Assembly: GCA_944385595.1 (NCBI GenBank)
Contig: CALWXY010000114.1
Location: forward strand, 1 to 16,910
DNA: 16,910 bases
DNA from: an uncultured Oscillospiraceae bacterium
Lineage (GTDB): Bacteria > Bacillota > Clostridia > Oscillospirales > Oscillospiraceae
Direction of reading: 5' to 3'
In this document: positions 1-7,745 of the stretch, piece after piece
How the letters are laid out: each line of letters starts with the position of its first letter
Position numbering within the stretch: position 1 is the first letter of the stretch
Notes under the pieces: generated by a model
Told to the model about the DNA's origin: nothing
The model's input: the letters and a program-made list of their open reading frames with translations, nothing else
Database searches by the model: none
Position numbers and translations under genes: made by a program

Positions 1-297
1 GTGCTCGCCACCGCCGATGTGGACGAAAACCGCCTCCTCACCGAGGCCGCCATCTTTGCAGACCGCATCGCCGTCGACGAGGAGACCGTCCGCCTGCGCA
101 GCCATATCGCGCAGCTGCGCGCCATGCTGGAGGAGGGCTCGCCCATAGGCCGCAAGCTCGACTTCCTGATTCAGGAGCTCAACCGCGAGACAAATACCAT
201 TGGCTCGAAATGCAACGATGTAGAGACGGCCAAAACCGTCGTCAATATGAAGGGCGAGATTGAAAAAATCCGTGAGCAGGTCCAGAACATAGAGTGA
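1..297 (+). CDS. yicC: YicC-family endoribonuclease-like protein, C-terminal part (5' truncated)
   Basis: The reading frame is already open at the first base of the window, so this is only the last 98 residues of a protein that is usually about 290 long; the GTG at base 1 is an internal valine. The visible part matches the conserved YicC/DUF1732 C-terminus: the stretch DENRLLTEAAIFADR, then VRLRSHIAQLRAML, then GRKLDFLIQELNRETNTIGSK, and a helical end with KGEIEKIREQVQNIE. YicC proteins are linked to RNA turnover (the E. coli member has been reported to act as an endoribonuclease or adaptor); the Firmicutes members are poorly characterised. It sits immediately upstream of remA and gmk, the same order as in Bacillus, and probably belongs to the same transcript. 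Family assignment is secure; the biochemical role is inferred. Confidence 0.9.
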   Translation: MLATADVDENRLLTEAAIFADRIAVDEETVRLRSHIAQLRAMLEEGSPIGRKLDFLIQELNRETNTIGSKCNDVETAKTVVNMKGEIEKIREQVQNIE

Positions 298-305
298 GGT
301 GCGGT

Positions 306-575
306 ATGACACTTATAAACATAGGCTTCGGCAACATGGTCTCTTCGGCCAAGCTGGTCGCCATAGTCAGCCCGGAGTCTGCGCCGATAAAGCGCATCAT
401 ACAGGATGTGCGCGACAAGGGTATGCTGATTGACGCCACATACGGCCGCAGAACCAGAGCGGTCATAATCATGAACAGCGGGCACGTCATACTGTCGCCC
501 ATACAGCCCGAGACCATAGCCGGCAGAATGGCCGGAAAAACCATAGTGGAGGCGGAAGAGAATGAAGAGGAATAA
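306..575 (+). CDS. remA: RemA-family DNA-binding regulator (DUF370)
   Basis: An 89-residue protein, the same length as Bacillus subtilis RemA. The core LINIGFGNMV, VSPESAPIKRIIQDVRDKG, DATYGRRTRAVIIM and HVILSPIQPETIA is characteristic of the family. In B. subtilis RemA forms ring-shaped oligomers that bind DNA and activate biofilm matrix and osmoprotection genes; in Clostridia its targets are largely unknown. The frame is open from a GTG at 294, but the ATG at 306 is preferred because it gives the family N-terminus and has a GAGGTG-like ribosome site just upstream. The 3' end overlaps gmk by 14 bases, which suggests translational coupling. The arginine-rich GRRTR motif near the middle lies in the part of the family thought to contact DNA. 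Confidence 0.92.
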   Translation: MTLINIGFGNMVSSAKLVAIVSPESAPIKRIIQDVRDKGMLIDATYGRRTRAVIIMNSGHVILSPIQPETIAGRMAGKTIVEAEENEEE

Positions 576-1164
576 AGGCAAGCTCATAGTCCTCTCCGGC
601 CCCTCCGGCGCGGGCAAGAGCACAGTCATAGCGGAGCTGCTCAAGCGGCGCGACGACATCAGCTTCTCAGTCTCCGCCACTACCCGCCAGCCCCGCCCCG
701 GCGAGACCGACGGCGTGAATTACTATTTCAAAACCACCGGGCAGTTCGAATCCATGATAGCCGCGGGCGAGTTTCTTGAGCACGCCTGCTATGCCGGCAA
801 CCACTACGGCACGCCGCGCCGCCCCATAGAGGAGCAGCTCGCCGCCGGGCGAAACGTCATCCTCGATATCGAGGTGCAGGGCGCATTCCAGGTGCGCAGC
901 GCCATGCCGGAGGCCCCGCTGGTATTCCTGTGCCCGCCGAATATGGACGAGCTTGAGCGCCGCCTGCGCGGCCGCGGCACCGACGCCGAGGATAAGATGC
1001 TCATCCGCCTTGAGACCGCGAAAGGCGAATTAAAGCTCGCCCGCGAATATGATTATATAGTCATCAACGACGTAGCGGAGGAAGCCGCCGCCGAGCTCGA
1101 CGCCATCATCACCGCCGAGCAGTGCCGCGCGGCAGACCGCATCGAATTCATAACAGAGGAGTAG
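562..1164 (+). CDS. gmk: Guanylate kinase
   Basis: This 200-residue cytoplasmic enzyme phosphorylates GMP to GDP with ATP, feeding GTP, dGTP and (p)ppGpp pools. The P-loop GPSGAGKS lies at residues 13-20. It is followed by the GMP-binding segment SVSATTRQPRPGETDGVNYYF and by HYGTPRRPIEE, both family hallmarks, and by VILDIEVQGAFQVR (Walker B-like). Length is close to the usual 205-210. The ATG at 562 lies inside the end of remA (14-base overlap) behind GGAAGAG, so translation is probably coupled. The association remA-gmk-rpoZ is widely conserved in Firmicutes. Nothing in the sequence suggests loss of activity. Confidence 0.97.
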   Translation: MKRNKGKLIVLSGPSGAGKSTVIAELLKRRDDISFSVSATTRQPRPGETDGVNYYFKTTGQFESMIAAGEFLEHACYAGNHYGTPRRPIEEQLAAGRNVILDIEVQGAFQVRSAMPEAPLVFLCPPNMDELERRLRGRGTDAEDKMLIRLETAKGELKLAREYDYIVINDVAEEAAAELDAIITAEQCRAADRIEFITEE

Positions 1165-1172
1165 AGAACACC

Positions 1173-1418
1173 ATGATGCTTTATCCACCTATGGCAGACC
1201 TTGTCGACAGAGTCGGCAGCAGATACCTTCTTGTCAATCTCGTGGCGCGCCGCGCCCGCGACCTCGCGGCCGAGGCCGAGGAGAGCGGTGAGCCGATGGA
1301 TGAGAAGCCCGTGTCCGAGGCCATCCAGGAGGTCTATAACGGAAAGCTCGTCGCCGCGGAGTGCAGCGAAGAGCCCGCCGCTGAGCCTGAAGTTCAGCCC
1401 GAGGCGGAGCAGGAGTAA
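1173..1418 (+). CDS. rpoZ: DNA-directed RNA polymerase omega subunit
   Basis: An 81-residue omega subunit, which helps fold and hold the beta-prime subunit of RNA polymerase. The conserved segment is RVGSRYLLVNLVARRARDLA at residues 11-30, followed by the usual PVSEAIQEVYNGKL helix. The last 20 or so residues are a low-complexity acidic tail rich in Glu, Pro and Ala, a feature that varies among clostridial omegas. The frame is open further upstream, but the ATG at 1173 is preferred: AGAGGAG at 1155-1161 lies 11 bases before it, and upstream residues would overlap gmk without family similarity. A second ATG follows at 1176. It lies 8 bases after gmk, in the same conserved order as in Bacillus, but coaBC, which follows rpoZ there, is absent. 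Confidence 0.93.
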   Translation: MMLYPPMADLVDRVGSRYLLVNLVARRARDLAAEAEESGEPMDEKPVSEAIQEVYNGKLVAAECSEEPAAEPEVQPEAEQE

Positions 1419-1434
1419 GAGAAGTCAGGTTCGC

Positions 1435-1472
1435 CGGCGGGGGAAGTCTCCCGCCGACGATTTCTGTTTTTA
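1435..1472 (+). terminator. Possible weak terminator or attenuator between rpoZ and priA
   Basis: A 9-bp stem (CGGCGGGGG with CTCCCGCCG, one G-T pair) closed by a four-base AAGT loop spans 1435-1456 and is followed by ACGATTTCTGTTTTT. The T-run is separated from the stem by several bases and interrupted, so termination would be partial at best. It fills most of the 78-base gap between rpoZ and priA, the longest gap in the run up to rsgA, and could reduce read-through into priA. Confidence 0.4.
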
Positions 1473-1496
1473 GGCAGCACAGCGGAGGTGAGCCTT

Positions 1497-3953
1497 GTGC
1501 CGGGAACTTGCGCCAAAATCGCCGTCTCCGCGGCGACATATTGGGTCGACCGGCCATTCGACTACCTCGTCCCGCCGGAGCTGCTGGATAAAACCGTTCC
1601 CGGCGTCCGGGTGATGGTGCCGTTCGGGCGCGGCAACCGCCGCACCGAGGGCATAGTCCTCGCGCTCGGCCGCGCCGACCCGGAGAAAAAGCTCAAATGC
1701 ATAGACGCCGTCCTCGACCAGTCGCCCGTGCTCGACGCGGACATGCTCCGCCTCGCCATGTGGATGCGCGAGCGCTTTTTCTGCACAGTGTACGACGCCG
1801 TGCGCGCCATGCTGCCCGCCGGTCTGTGGTACTCGATGAAAACCGAGTATAGCCTCGCCGTCGCAGACCGCGAGGCCGCGGAGGCTGAGTCCGAAAAAGC
1901 CCCGCGCGAGCTGGCTGTGCTCGAATTTGCCTTCGGACGCGGTGCGCCGTTCACGCGGCAGGAGCTGGAGGAATCGCTGGGCGAGGCGTTCAGCGCCGCT
2001 GCACTCTCGGCGCTGGTGAAGCGGGGAGTGCTCGCCGAAAAATACGTCGAGCTGCGCCGAGCGAAGGATAAGACTGTGCAGTACGCAGTCCTCGCCATCC
2101 CGGCGGAGGACGCGCTCGCCCTTGCCTCGCAGAAAAAGCACCGCGCCCCGCAGCAGGCGGCTGTGCTGGAGCTTATGAGCGCCGTGGGCCGCGCCGCCGT
2201 GCGCGAGATTGCCTACTTCACCGGCTGCACCTCGGCCAGCATAAAGGCTCTGGTCAAGGCCGGCTGCCTCACTATAGAGGACGACGAGGTCTACCGCTCG
2301 CCCCTCACGCCGCCGGACGAGATTTCGCCCCTCCCGGAGCTGAACGCCAGCCAGAGTGAGGCTTACTGCGGCATAAGCGCCGCCGCGGCGCGCGAAAAGC
2401 CCGGCTGCGCGCTGCTGTTCGGCGTCACCGGCAGCGGCAAGACGGCCATATATATCCGCCTGATTGCGGACACGCTCGCAAAAGGCAAAAGCGCCATCCT
2501 GCTCGTGCCGGAGATATCCCTCACGCCGCAGATGATACACACCTTCTCATCGTACTTTGGCTCCGAGGTGGCCGTTTTGCACAGCAGCCTCGCCATCGGC
2601 GAGCGCTACGACGAGTGGAAGCGAGTCAGCAGGGGAGAGGCCAGAGTCGTCATAGGCACGCGCAGCGCCGTATTCGCGCCGGTGCGCGGCCTCGGTCTCA
2701 TAATCATCGACGAGGAGCAGGAGGACACCTACAAGTCCGAGAACCAGCCCCGCTACCACGCGCGCGACGTCGCCAAATACCGCTGCGCCGCCGCGAATGC
2801 CCTGCTGCTGCTCGGCTCCGCCACGCCGGACGTCGAGAGCCGCTACTGGGCGCAGCGCGGACGCTACGCATTTTTCTCCATCCCGGAGCGCTACAACGAG
2901 ATGCAGCTCCCCACCGTCGAGATTGTCGACATGAAGCTGGAGCTGAGAGCCGGCAACGGCGGCAGCATCAGCTCAAGGCTGCGCGCCGAGATAGAGCAGA
3001 ACCTTGAACGCGGCGAGCAGACCATATTGTTCCTCAACCGCCGCGGCGCAAATAAGCTGATAACCTGCGCCGAGTGCGGCTACACCTACGAGTGCCCCCG
3101 CTGCAGCGTGAGCCTCACCTACCACAGCGCCAACCGGCGGCTGATGTGCCACTACTGCGGCTACTCCGCGAGACCGGACGACCGCTGCCCGGAGTGCGGC
3201 GGCGAGCTGAGCTACGTCGGCGCAGGTACGCAGAAGGTAGTCGAGGAGCTGGGCGAGCTGTTCCCGGACGTCGAAGTCCTCAGAATGGACGCCGACTCCG
3301 TCGCCCCCCTCGGCAGCCACGAGGCGCTGCTAAGCCGCTTCAGGGAGGAGAAAATCCCCATTCTCGTCGGCACCCAGATGGTCACAAAGGGCCTCAATTT
3401 TGAAAACGTCACCCTCGTGGGCGTGATTTCCGCCGACCAGAGTCTCTATTCTGGCGACTACCGAGCGGGCGAGCGCACCTTCTCGCTGATCACTCAGGTC
3501 GTCGGCAGAAGCGGACGCGGCTCGCGACCCGGCCGCGCCGTCATACAGACCTTCACACCGGAGAACCAGACCATACGCCAGGCCGCCAGACAGGACTACG
3601 ACAGCTTCTACGAGTCGGAGATCTACATGCGCGAGCTGCAGGGCACGCCGCCGTTTTCGGAGCTGTACGCAGTCACCGCCTCCGGCGTCGACGAGGCGAC
3701 TGTGCTGCGCTGCTGCGCCTTCGTGCGCGACAGCCTCGCAAAATCCCTCGGCCGCGCCGACGGCCTGCGCGTCCTCGGCCCCGCGCCGCTGCCGGTCGTG
3801 CGCGTCAACAACCGTTTCAGATATCGCGTCACCGTGAGCGCCTCGGACGGCGCGGCGGTGCGCTCTGTCATATCACAGCTGCTGTGTTACTGCAACACGG
3901 CAAAAGAATTTAAGGGCGTGTCCCTCTACGCGGACATCAACCCGTCAAATTAG
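1497..3953 (+). CDS. priA: Primosomal protein N', replication restart helicase PriA
   Basis: PriA recognises stalled forks and D-loops and reloads the replicative helicase. The 818-residue protein has the full layout: an N-terminal 3'-DNA-binding domain (about 1-105), a winged-helix region, then a superfamily 2 helicase core with Walker A GVTGSGKT at residues 309-316 and the Walker B box DEEQ at 405-408. Four CxxC pairs (CAEC, CPRC, CHYC, CPEC) between about 524 and 567 form the two zinc sites, followed by GTQMVTKGLNFENVTLVG and QVVGRSGRG of the second helicase lobe. The GTG at 1497 is chosen over the in-frame GTG at 1488 because the latter lies inside the strong ribosome site GGAGGTG (1484-1490), which is 6 bases before 1497. 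The box reads DEEQ where E. coli and Bacillus PriA have DEEH. Confidence 0.97.
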   Translation: MPGTCAKIAVSAATYWVDRPFDYLVPPELLDKTVPGVRVMVPFGRGNRRTEGIVLALGRADPEKKLKCIDAVLDQSPVLDADMLRLAMWMRERFFCTVYDAVRAMLPAGLWYSMKTEYSLAVADREAAEAESEKAPRELAVLEFAFGRGAPFTRQELEESLGEAFSAAALSALVKRGVLAEKYVELRRAKDKTVQYAVLAIPAEDALALASQKKHRAPQQAAVLELMSAVGRAAVREIAYFTGCTSASIKALVKAGCLTIEDDEVYRSPLTPPDEISPLPELNASQSEAYCGISAAAAREKPGCALLFGVTGSGKTAIYIRLIADTLAKGKSAILLVPEISLTPQMIHTFSSYFGSEVAVLHSSLAIGERYDEWKRVSRGEARVVIGTRSAVFAPVRGLGLIIIDEEQEDTYKSENQPRYHARDVAKYRCAAANALLLLGSATPDVESRYWAQRGRYAFFSIPERYNEMQLPTVEIVDMKLELRAGNGGSISSRLRAEIEQNLERGEQTILFLNRRGANKLITCAECGYTYECPRCSVSLTYHSANRRLMCHYCGYSARPDDRCPECGGELSYVGAGTQKVVEELGELFPDVEVLRMDADSVAPLGSHEALLSRFREEKIPILVGTQMVTKGLNFENVTLVGVISADQSLYSGDYRAGERTFSLITQVVGRSGRGSRPGRAVIQTFTPENQTIRQAARQDYDSFYESEIYMRELQGTPPFSELYAVTASGVDEATVLRCCAFVRDSLAKSLGRADGLRVLGPAPLPVVRVNNRFRYRVTVSASDGAAVRSVISQLLCYCNTAKEFKGVSLYADINPSN

Positions 3954-3965
3954 GAGATGAAGACC

Positions 3966-4466
3966 ATGGCACTCAGAAATATAGTCACCCAGGGCGACCC
4001 CGCCCTCGCCAAAAAATGCCGCGAGGTCACCGAATTTAACGACCGCATCCGTCAGCTCATCGACGATCTCGGCGACACGCTGCTCGAGAGCGGCGGCGTC
4101 GGCCTCGCCGCACCCCAGGTGGGCGTGCTGCGCCGCGTCATCGTCGTGCTTGAGACCAACGTCGGCGAGGACGAGGACGAGATTCTCTACGAGCTTGTGA
4201 ACCCCGAAATCATTGAGCAGAGCGGCGAGCAGTCCGGCCCCGAGGGCTGCCTGAGCGTCCCCGGCGTGTACGGTATCGTCACCCGCCCGGAGTACGTCAA
4301 AGTCCGCGCCTACGACCGCGACGGCGAGCCTTTCGAGGTCGAGGCCCACGGCCTCACCGCCCGCTGCTTCTGCCACGAGATTGACCACCTCGACGGCCAC
4401 CTCTTCACCGAGAAGGCCGAGCGCATCCTCGACCCCGAGGAGCTTGCGGAAGACGGGGAGGAATGA
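3966..4466 (+). CDS. def: Peptide deformylase
   Basis: This 166-residue metallo-hydrolase removes the formyl group from the N-terminal methionine of new proteins. All three catalytic motifs are intact: GGVGLAAPQ at residues 43-51, EGCLS at 93-97 with the metal-binding Cys95, and HEIDH at 137-141 with two metal-binding His and the catalytic Glu138. The ATG at 3957 directly abuts AGGAG at 3952-3956 and is too close to be used; the ATG at 3966 has 9-base spacing and gives the family start MALRNIVTQGDP. The ribosome site overlaps the stop codon of priA. The next gene is fmt, which adds the formyl group that this enzyme removes; def-fmt pairing is very common in bacteria. Confidence 0.97.
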   Translation: MALRNIVTQGDPALAKKCREVTEFNDRIRQLIDDLGDTLLESGGVGLAAPQVGVLRRVIVVLETNVGEDEDEILYELVNPEIIEQSGEQSGPEGCLSVPGVYGIVTRPEYVKVRAYDRDGEPFEVEAHGLTARCFCHEIDHLDGHLFTEKAERILDPEELAEDGEE

Positions 4467-4470
4467 GCGC

Positions 4471-5394
4471 TTGAAGACGGTTTTCATGGGCACGCCGCAG
4501 ATAGCCGCGGCCTCGCTCGCCGCGGTGCTCGACGCCGGATTCGAAGTCGCGGCCGTTTTCACCCAGCCGGACAGGCCGAAAAACCGCGGCATGAAGCTCG
4601 CGCCCAGCCCCGTGAAGGAGCTTGCGCTTGAGCGCGGCATACCCGTCTATCAGCCGGCCAATTTGCGCGACGGCGAGGCCGAGGGCATACTCGCCGAGAT
4701 TAATCCCGAGCTTGTCGCCGTCGTCGCCTACGGGCGCATCATACCCGAGCGGCTCATAGCCATGCCGAAATACGGCTATATCAACATCCACGCCTCGCTG
4801 CTGCCGAAATACCGCGGCAGCGCGCCGGTGCAGTGGTCGGTGCTGAACGGCGACAAATACGCCGGCCTCACCAGCATGTATATTGCCCCCGAGCTTGACA
4901 GCGGCGACATGATATATACCTGCAAGACCGAGATAGGCGAGTTTGAGACCAGCGGCGAGCTGTTCGAGCGCCTCTGCCCGATGAGCGGCGAGCTGCTCGT
5001 GCGCACCATGCGCGATATAGAGCTGGGCGTCGCCCCGCGCACCCCACAGAACCACGCCGAGGCCACGATCGCGCCCATGCTCTCGCGCGACATGAGCCCC
5101 ATCGACTGGAACAAAAGCCCGCGTGAGATCGTCAAGCACATATGCGGCCTCGACCCCTGGCCCTGCGCCACCATGGAGCTTGCCGGGACGACGTTCAAGG
5201 TCTTCGGCGCCGCCTACACCAGTCATCACACCGCCAGAGCGCCGGGAACCGTCATCTCCGCCGGAGGCGACGGCATAGAGTTTGCCGTGGGCGGGGGAGA
5301 GACCCTGCTCATCACAAAGCTGCAGGCCCCCGGCGGCAAGCGCATGGCCGCCGCCGACTATCTGCGCGGCCACCCGATAGACGCGGAGGGCTGA
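4471..5394 (+). CDS. fmt: Methionyl-tRNA formyltransferase
   Basis: This 307-residue enzyme transfers a formyl group from 10-formyltetrahydrofolate to initiator Met-tRNA. The N-terminal domain opens KTVFMGTPQIAAASL. The folate-binding loop NIHASLLPKYRGSAPVQW contains Asn105 and His107, and ELDSGDM supplies Asp143, together matching the catalytic Asn-His-Asp set of E. coli Fmt. The C-terminal domain is an OB-like fold with IDWNKSPREIVKHICGLDPWP. The frame is open from 4381, but that region is def in another frame. The TTG at 4471 is preferred: GGGGAGG at 4455-4461 lies 9 bases upstream and the start keeps the first beta strand. The ATG at 4486 would remove that strand. The gap to def is 4 bases. 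Confidence 0.95.
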   Translation: MKTVFMGTPQIAAASLAAVLDAGFEVAAVFTQPDRPKNRGMKLAPSPVKELALERGIPVYQPANLRDGEAEGILAEINPELVAVVAYGRIIPERLIAMPKYGYINIHASLLPKYRGSAPVQWSVLNGDKYAGLTSMYIAPELDSGDMIYTCKTEIGEFETSGELFERLCPMSGELLVRTMRDIELGVAPRTPQNHAEATIAPMLSRDMSPIDWNKSPREIVKHICGLDPWPCATMELAGTTFKVFGAAYTSHHTARAPGTVISAGGDGIEFAVGGGETLLITKLQAPGGKRMAAADYLRGHPIDAEG

Positions 5395-5395
5395 T

Positions 5396-6688
5396 ATGGC
5401 TGCCAAAACTCCGCGCGAATGCGCACTCGCGGCGCTTGAGCGCTGCCGCAGAGACGGCGCGTGGTCGGAGTCGGCGCTCGACTCCGCCATCAAGGCCGCG
5501 CAGCTCGACGCGCGCGACGCCGCACTCTGCACCTCTCTGTGCGCGACTGTGCTGCAAAATACGGCCCTCTGCGACTTCTATATAGGCTGCTACTCGTCCA
5601 CTCCGGTCGCGAAGCTGGAGCCGAAAATTCTGGATATACTCCGCCTCTCCGTCGCCCAGCTCGCCCTGATGGACAAAATCCCGCCCCACGCGGCGGTGAG
5701 CGAGGGCGTCGCCCTCGCAAAACGGCACAACGCCCGCGCCTCCGGCCTCGTGAACGCCGTGCTCCGGCGCGTCGCCGAGAACCGCGCCGCCCTGCCGGAA
5801 GTGCCGGGCATCGGCACAGCCGAATATCTCTCAGTTAAATACAGCCACCCGCTGTGGCTGTGCGAGCGCCTCTGCGCCGAGCGCGGCTACGAGTTCACCG
5901 AGGGCTTCCTCGCCGCGAACAACCGCCCCGCGCCCATAGTCGCGCAGGTGAACACGATTAAAACCGACGCCGCCTCGCTCTGCGATATCTGGCGTGACGA
6001 GGGCGTCGACTTCGAGCCGGACGCCGCGCCCGACAGCTTCCGCATAAGGCCGCACGGCTCGCCCGCGAGGCTCCGGAGCTTTTCGGACGGCCTGTTCTAT
6101 GTGCAGGACAGCGCCGCCCGCCTCGCCGTGCTGGCGGCGTCGCCAAACCCCGGTGTGCGCGTGCTCGACGCCTGCGCCGCACCCGGCGGCAAGAGCTTTG
6201 CCGCCGCCATCGCCATGCGCGGGCAGGGGAGCATACTCTCCTGCGACATCCACGAGAAAAAGCTCCGCCGCATTGTTGACGGCGCTGAGCGCCTCGGCCT
6301 CGCCCACATGATAAGCACCCGCGCCATGGACGCGCGCGGGCCGGGCGCGGAGCTGTCCGGGGCCTTCGACCTCACGATAGCCGACGTGCCGTGCTCCGGC
6401 ATCGGCGTCATCCGCAAAAAGCCGGAGATTCGCTTCAAAAAGGAGGCCGAGCTTGAGCGCCTGCCGCAGATCCAGCTCGACATACTCCGCGGCCTTGCGA
6501 GCACAGTCCGCCCCGGCGGCACGCTGCTCTACTCCACCTGCACAGTGCTCAAAAATGAAAACGAGGGCACAGTCGAGACGTTTCTCGCCGAAAACAGCGG
6601 CTTTGAGAAGCTGTATGAGCGCACCCTCTTCCCGCACACCGACGGCACCGACGGATTTTTTATCTGTACGCTGAGGAAAAAGGCATGA
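5396..6688 (+). CDS. rsmB: 16S rRNA (cytosine-967-C5)-methyltransferase RsmB
   Basis: The 430-residue protein carries an N-terminal NusB-like RNA-binding domain (about 1-135, including HAAVSEGVALAKRHN and ASGLVNAVLRR) fused to a Rossmann-type SAM methyltransferase domain, the standard RsmB layout. SAM-binding motif I is DACAAPGGKSFA beginning at residue 258. The motif DVPCSGIGVIRKKPEIRF places Cys333 in the product-release position, and YSTCT places Cys382 in the nucleophile position, so both cysteines of this m5C methyltransferase family are present. Start ATG 5396 has GGAGGG at 5385-5390 and lies 1 base after fmt. The 3' end overlaps rlmN by 4 bases (ATGA), indicating coupled translation. 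The fmt-rsmB-rlmN order is the usual Firmicutes arrangement. Confidence 0.96.
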   Translation: MAAKTPRECALAALERCRRDGAWSESALDSAIKAAQLDARDAALCTSLCATVLQNTALCDFYIGCYSSTPVAKLEPKILDILRLSVAQLALMDKIPPHAAVSEGVALAKRHNARASGLVNAVLRRVAENRAALPEVPGIGTAEYLSVKYSHPLWLCERLCAERGYEFTEGFLAANNRPAPIVAQVNTIKTDAASLCDIWRDEGVDFEPDAAPDSFRIRPHGSPARLRSFSDGLFYVQDSAARLAVLAASPNPGVRVLDACAAPGGKSFAAAIAMRGQGSILSCDIHEKKLRRIVDGAERLGLAHMISTRAMDARGPGAELSGAFDLTIADVPCSGIGVIRKKPEIRFKKEAELERLPQIQLDILRGLASTVRPGGTLLYSTCTVLKNENEGTVETFLAENSGFEKLYERTLFPHTDGTDGFFICTLRKKA

Positions 6689-7722
6689 AAAAGGACATAA
6701 AATCCCTATACTATGATGAGCTGGCCGCAGAGCTGAAGGCGCTAGGCGAGCCGGCCTTCAGGGCGGGCCAGATCTACACCTGGCTGCACCAGCGCACCGT
6801 CTCCGATTTCTCGGAGATGACAAATCTCTCCAAGGCGCTGCGCGAGAAGCTCGACGGGCTCTACTACATCACCGCCCCGAAGCCCATACGCAAGCAGGTC
6901 TCCGCCATCGACGGCACCATCAAATACCTCTGGGAGCTGCGCGACGGCAACGCCGTCGAGACCGTGCTCATGAGCTACAAGCACGGCAACACCGTCTGCA
7001 TATCAACGCAGGTCGGCTGCCGCATGGGCTGCGCCTTCTGCGACTCCACAATCGGCGGCCTCGTGCGCTGCCTTGAGCCGTCCGAGATGCTAGACGAGGT
7101 CATGTTCACCCAGCTGGACTCCGGCAAAAAGATCAGCAACATAGTCCTCATGGGCATAGGCGAGCCGCTCGACAACTTCGACAACGTCATTAAATTCCTC
7201 AATATGGTAAATGACGAGCGCGGCCCGGGAATAGGCATGCGCCATATCTCGCTCAGCACCTGCGGGCTCACAGAAAAATTTGACAAACTGGCAGAGTATA
7301 ATTTACAATTAACTTTATCGGTATCGCTGCACGCGCCCGACGACGAGACCCGCAACAAGCTCATGCCGGTCAACCGCAATCGCGGCGTCGAGCAGCTCTA
7401 CAGCGCCTGCGAGCGCTATTTCAAAACCACCGGCAGGCGCATCTCATTCGAGTACGCCATGATCGACGGCGTGAACGACACGCCGGAGCACGCGCGCAGG
7501 CTCGCCTCGCATATCAGAAAAATCGGCGGACATGTGAACCTCATCCCGCTGAACCATGTGGATGAGCGCAGCTTTGAGCCGTCGAAGCCCGAGAATATGC
7601 GGCGGTTTATTGATATTTTGCAGGAAAACGGAGTCAACGTCACCGTGAGGCGCAAGCTCGGCGGCGATGTCGACGCATCCTGCGGCCAGCTCCGCAGGAA
7701 GATGGCGGTCGGGAGGAACTGA
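6685..7722 (+). CDS. rlmN: Dual-specificity 23S rRNA/tRNA adenine-C2 methyltransferase RlmN (radical SAM)
   Basis: RlmN methylates C2 of A2503 in 23S rRNA, and C2 of A37 in some tRNAs, using a radical SAM mechanism with two cysteines. The 345-residue protein has the [4Fe-4S] motif CRMGCAFC (Cys112, Cys116, Cys119) followed by DSTIGG, the SAM-binding GIGEPLDNFDNV, STCGL and LSVSLHAPDDETRNKLMPVNR. The conserved C-terminal DASCGQLR at Cys333 carries the methyl-transfer cysteine equivalent to E. coli Cys355. The N-terminal helical domain with FRAGQIYTWLHQR is typical. Start ATG 6685 overlaps the rsmB stop. Only RlmN/Cfr-type proteins have this architecture; gene order and the lack of Cfr signatures favour RlmN. 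Confidence 0.96.
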   Translation: MKKDIKSLYYDELAAELKALGEPAFRAGQIYTWLHQRTVSDFSEMTNLSKALREKLDGLYYITAPKPIRKQVSAIDGTIKYLWELRDGNAVETVLMSYKHGNTVCISTQVGCRMGCAFCDSTIGGLVRCLEPSEMLDEVMFTQLDSGKKISNIVLMGIGEPLDNFDNVIKFLNMVNDERGPGIGMRHISLSTCGLTEKFDKLAEYNLQLTLSVSLHAPDDETRNKLMPVNRNRGVEQLYSACERYFKTTGRRISFEYAMIDGVNDTPEHARRLASHIRKIGGHVNLIPLNHVDERSFEPSKPENMRRFIDILQENGVNVTVRRKLGGDVDASCGQLRRKMAVGRN

Positions 7723-7745
7723 CCCGCCGCCGCTATGGAGGTCTT

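Noticed and set aside
1470..2540. Long minus-strand open frame of 356 codons opposite priA
   Set aside because: It lies wholly antisense to a clearly conserved helicase gene; GC-rich coding DNA often leaves long open antisense frames. No recognisable domain, and composition is Arg/Ala/Gly-rich as expected from a shadow.
4405..5532. Minus-strand open frame of 375 codons opposite fmt and rsmB
   Set aside because: Antisense to two genes with intact catalytic motifs, no domain recognised, and no convincing promoter or ribosome site on that strand.
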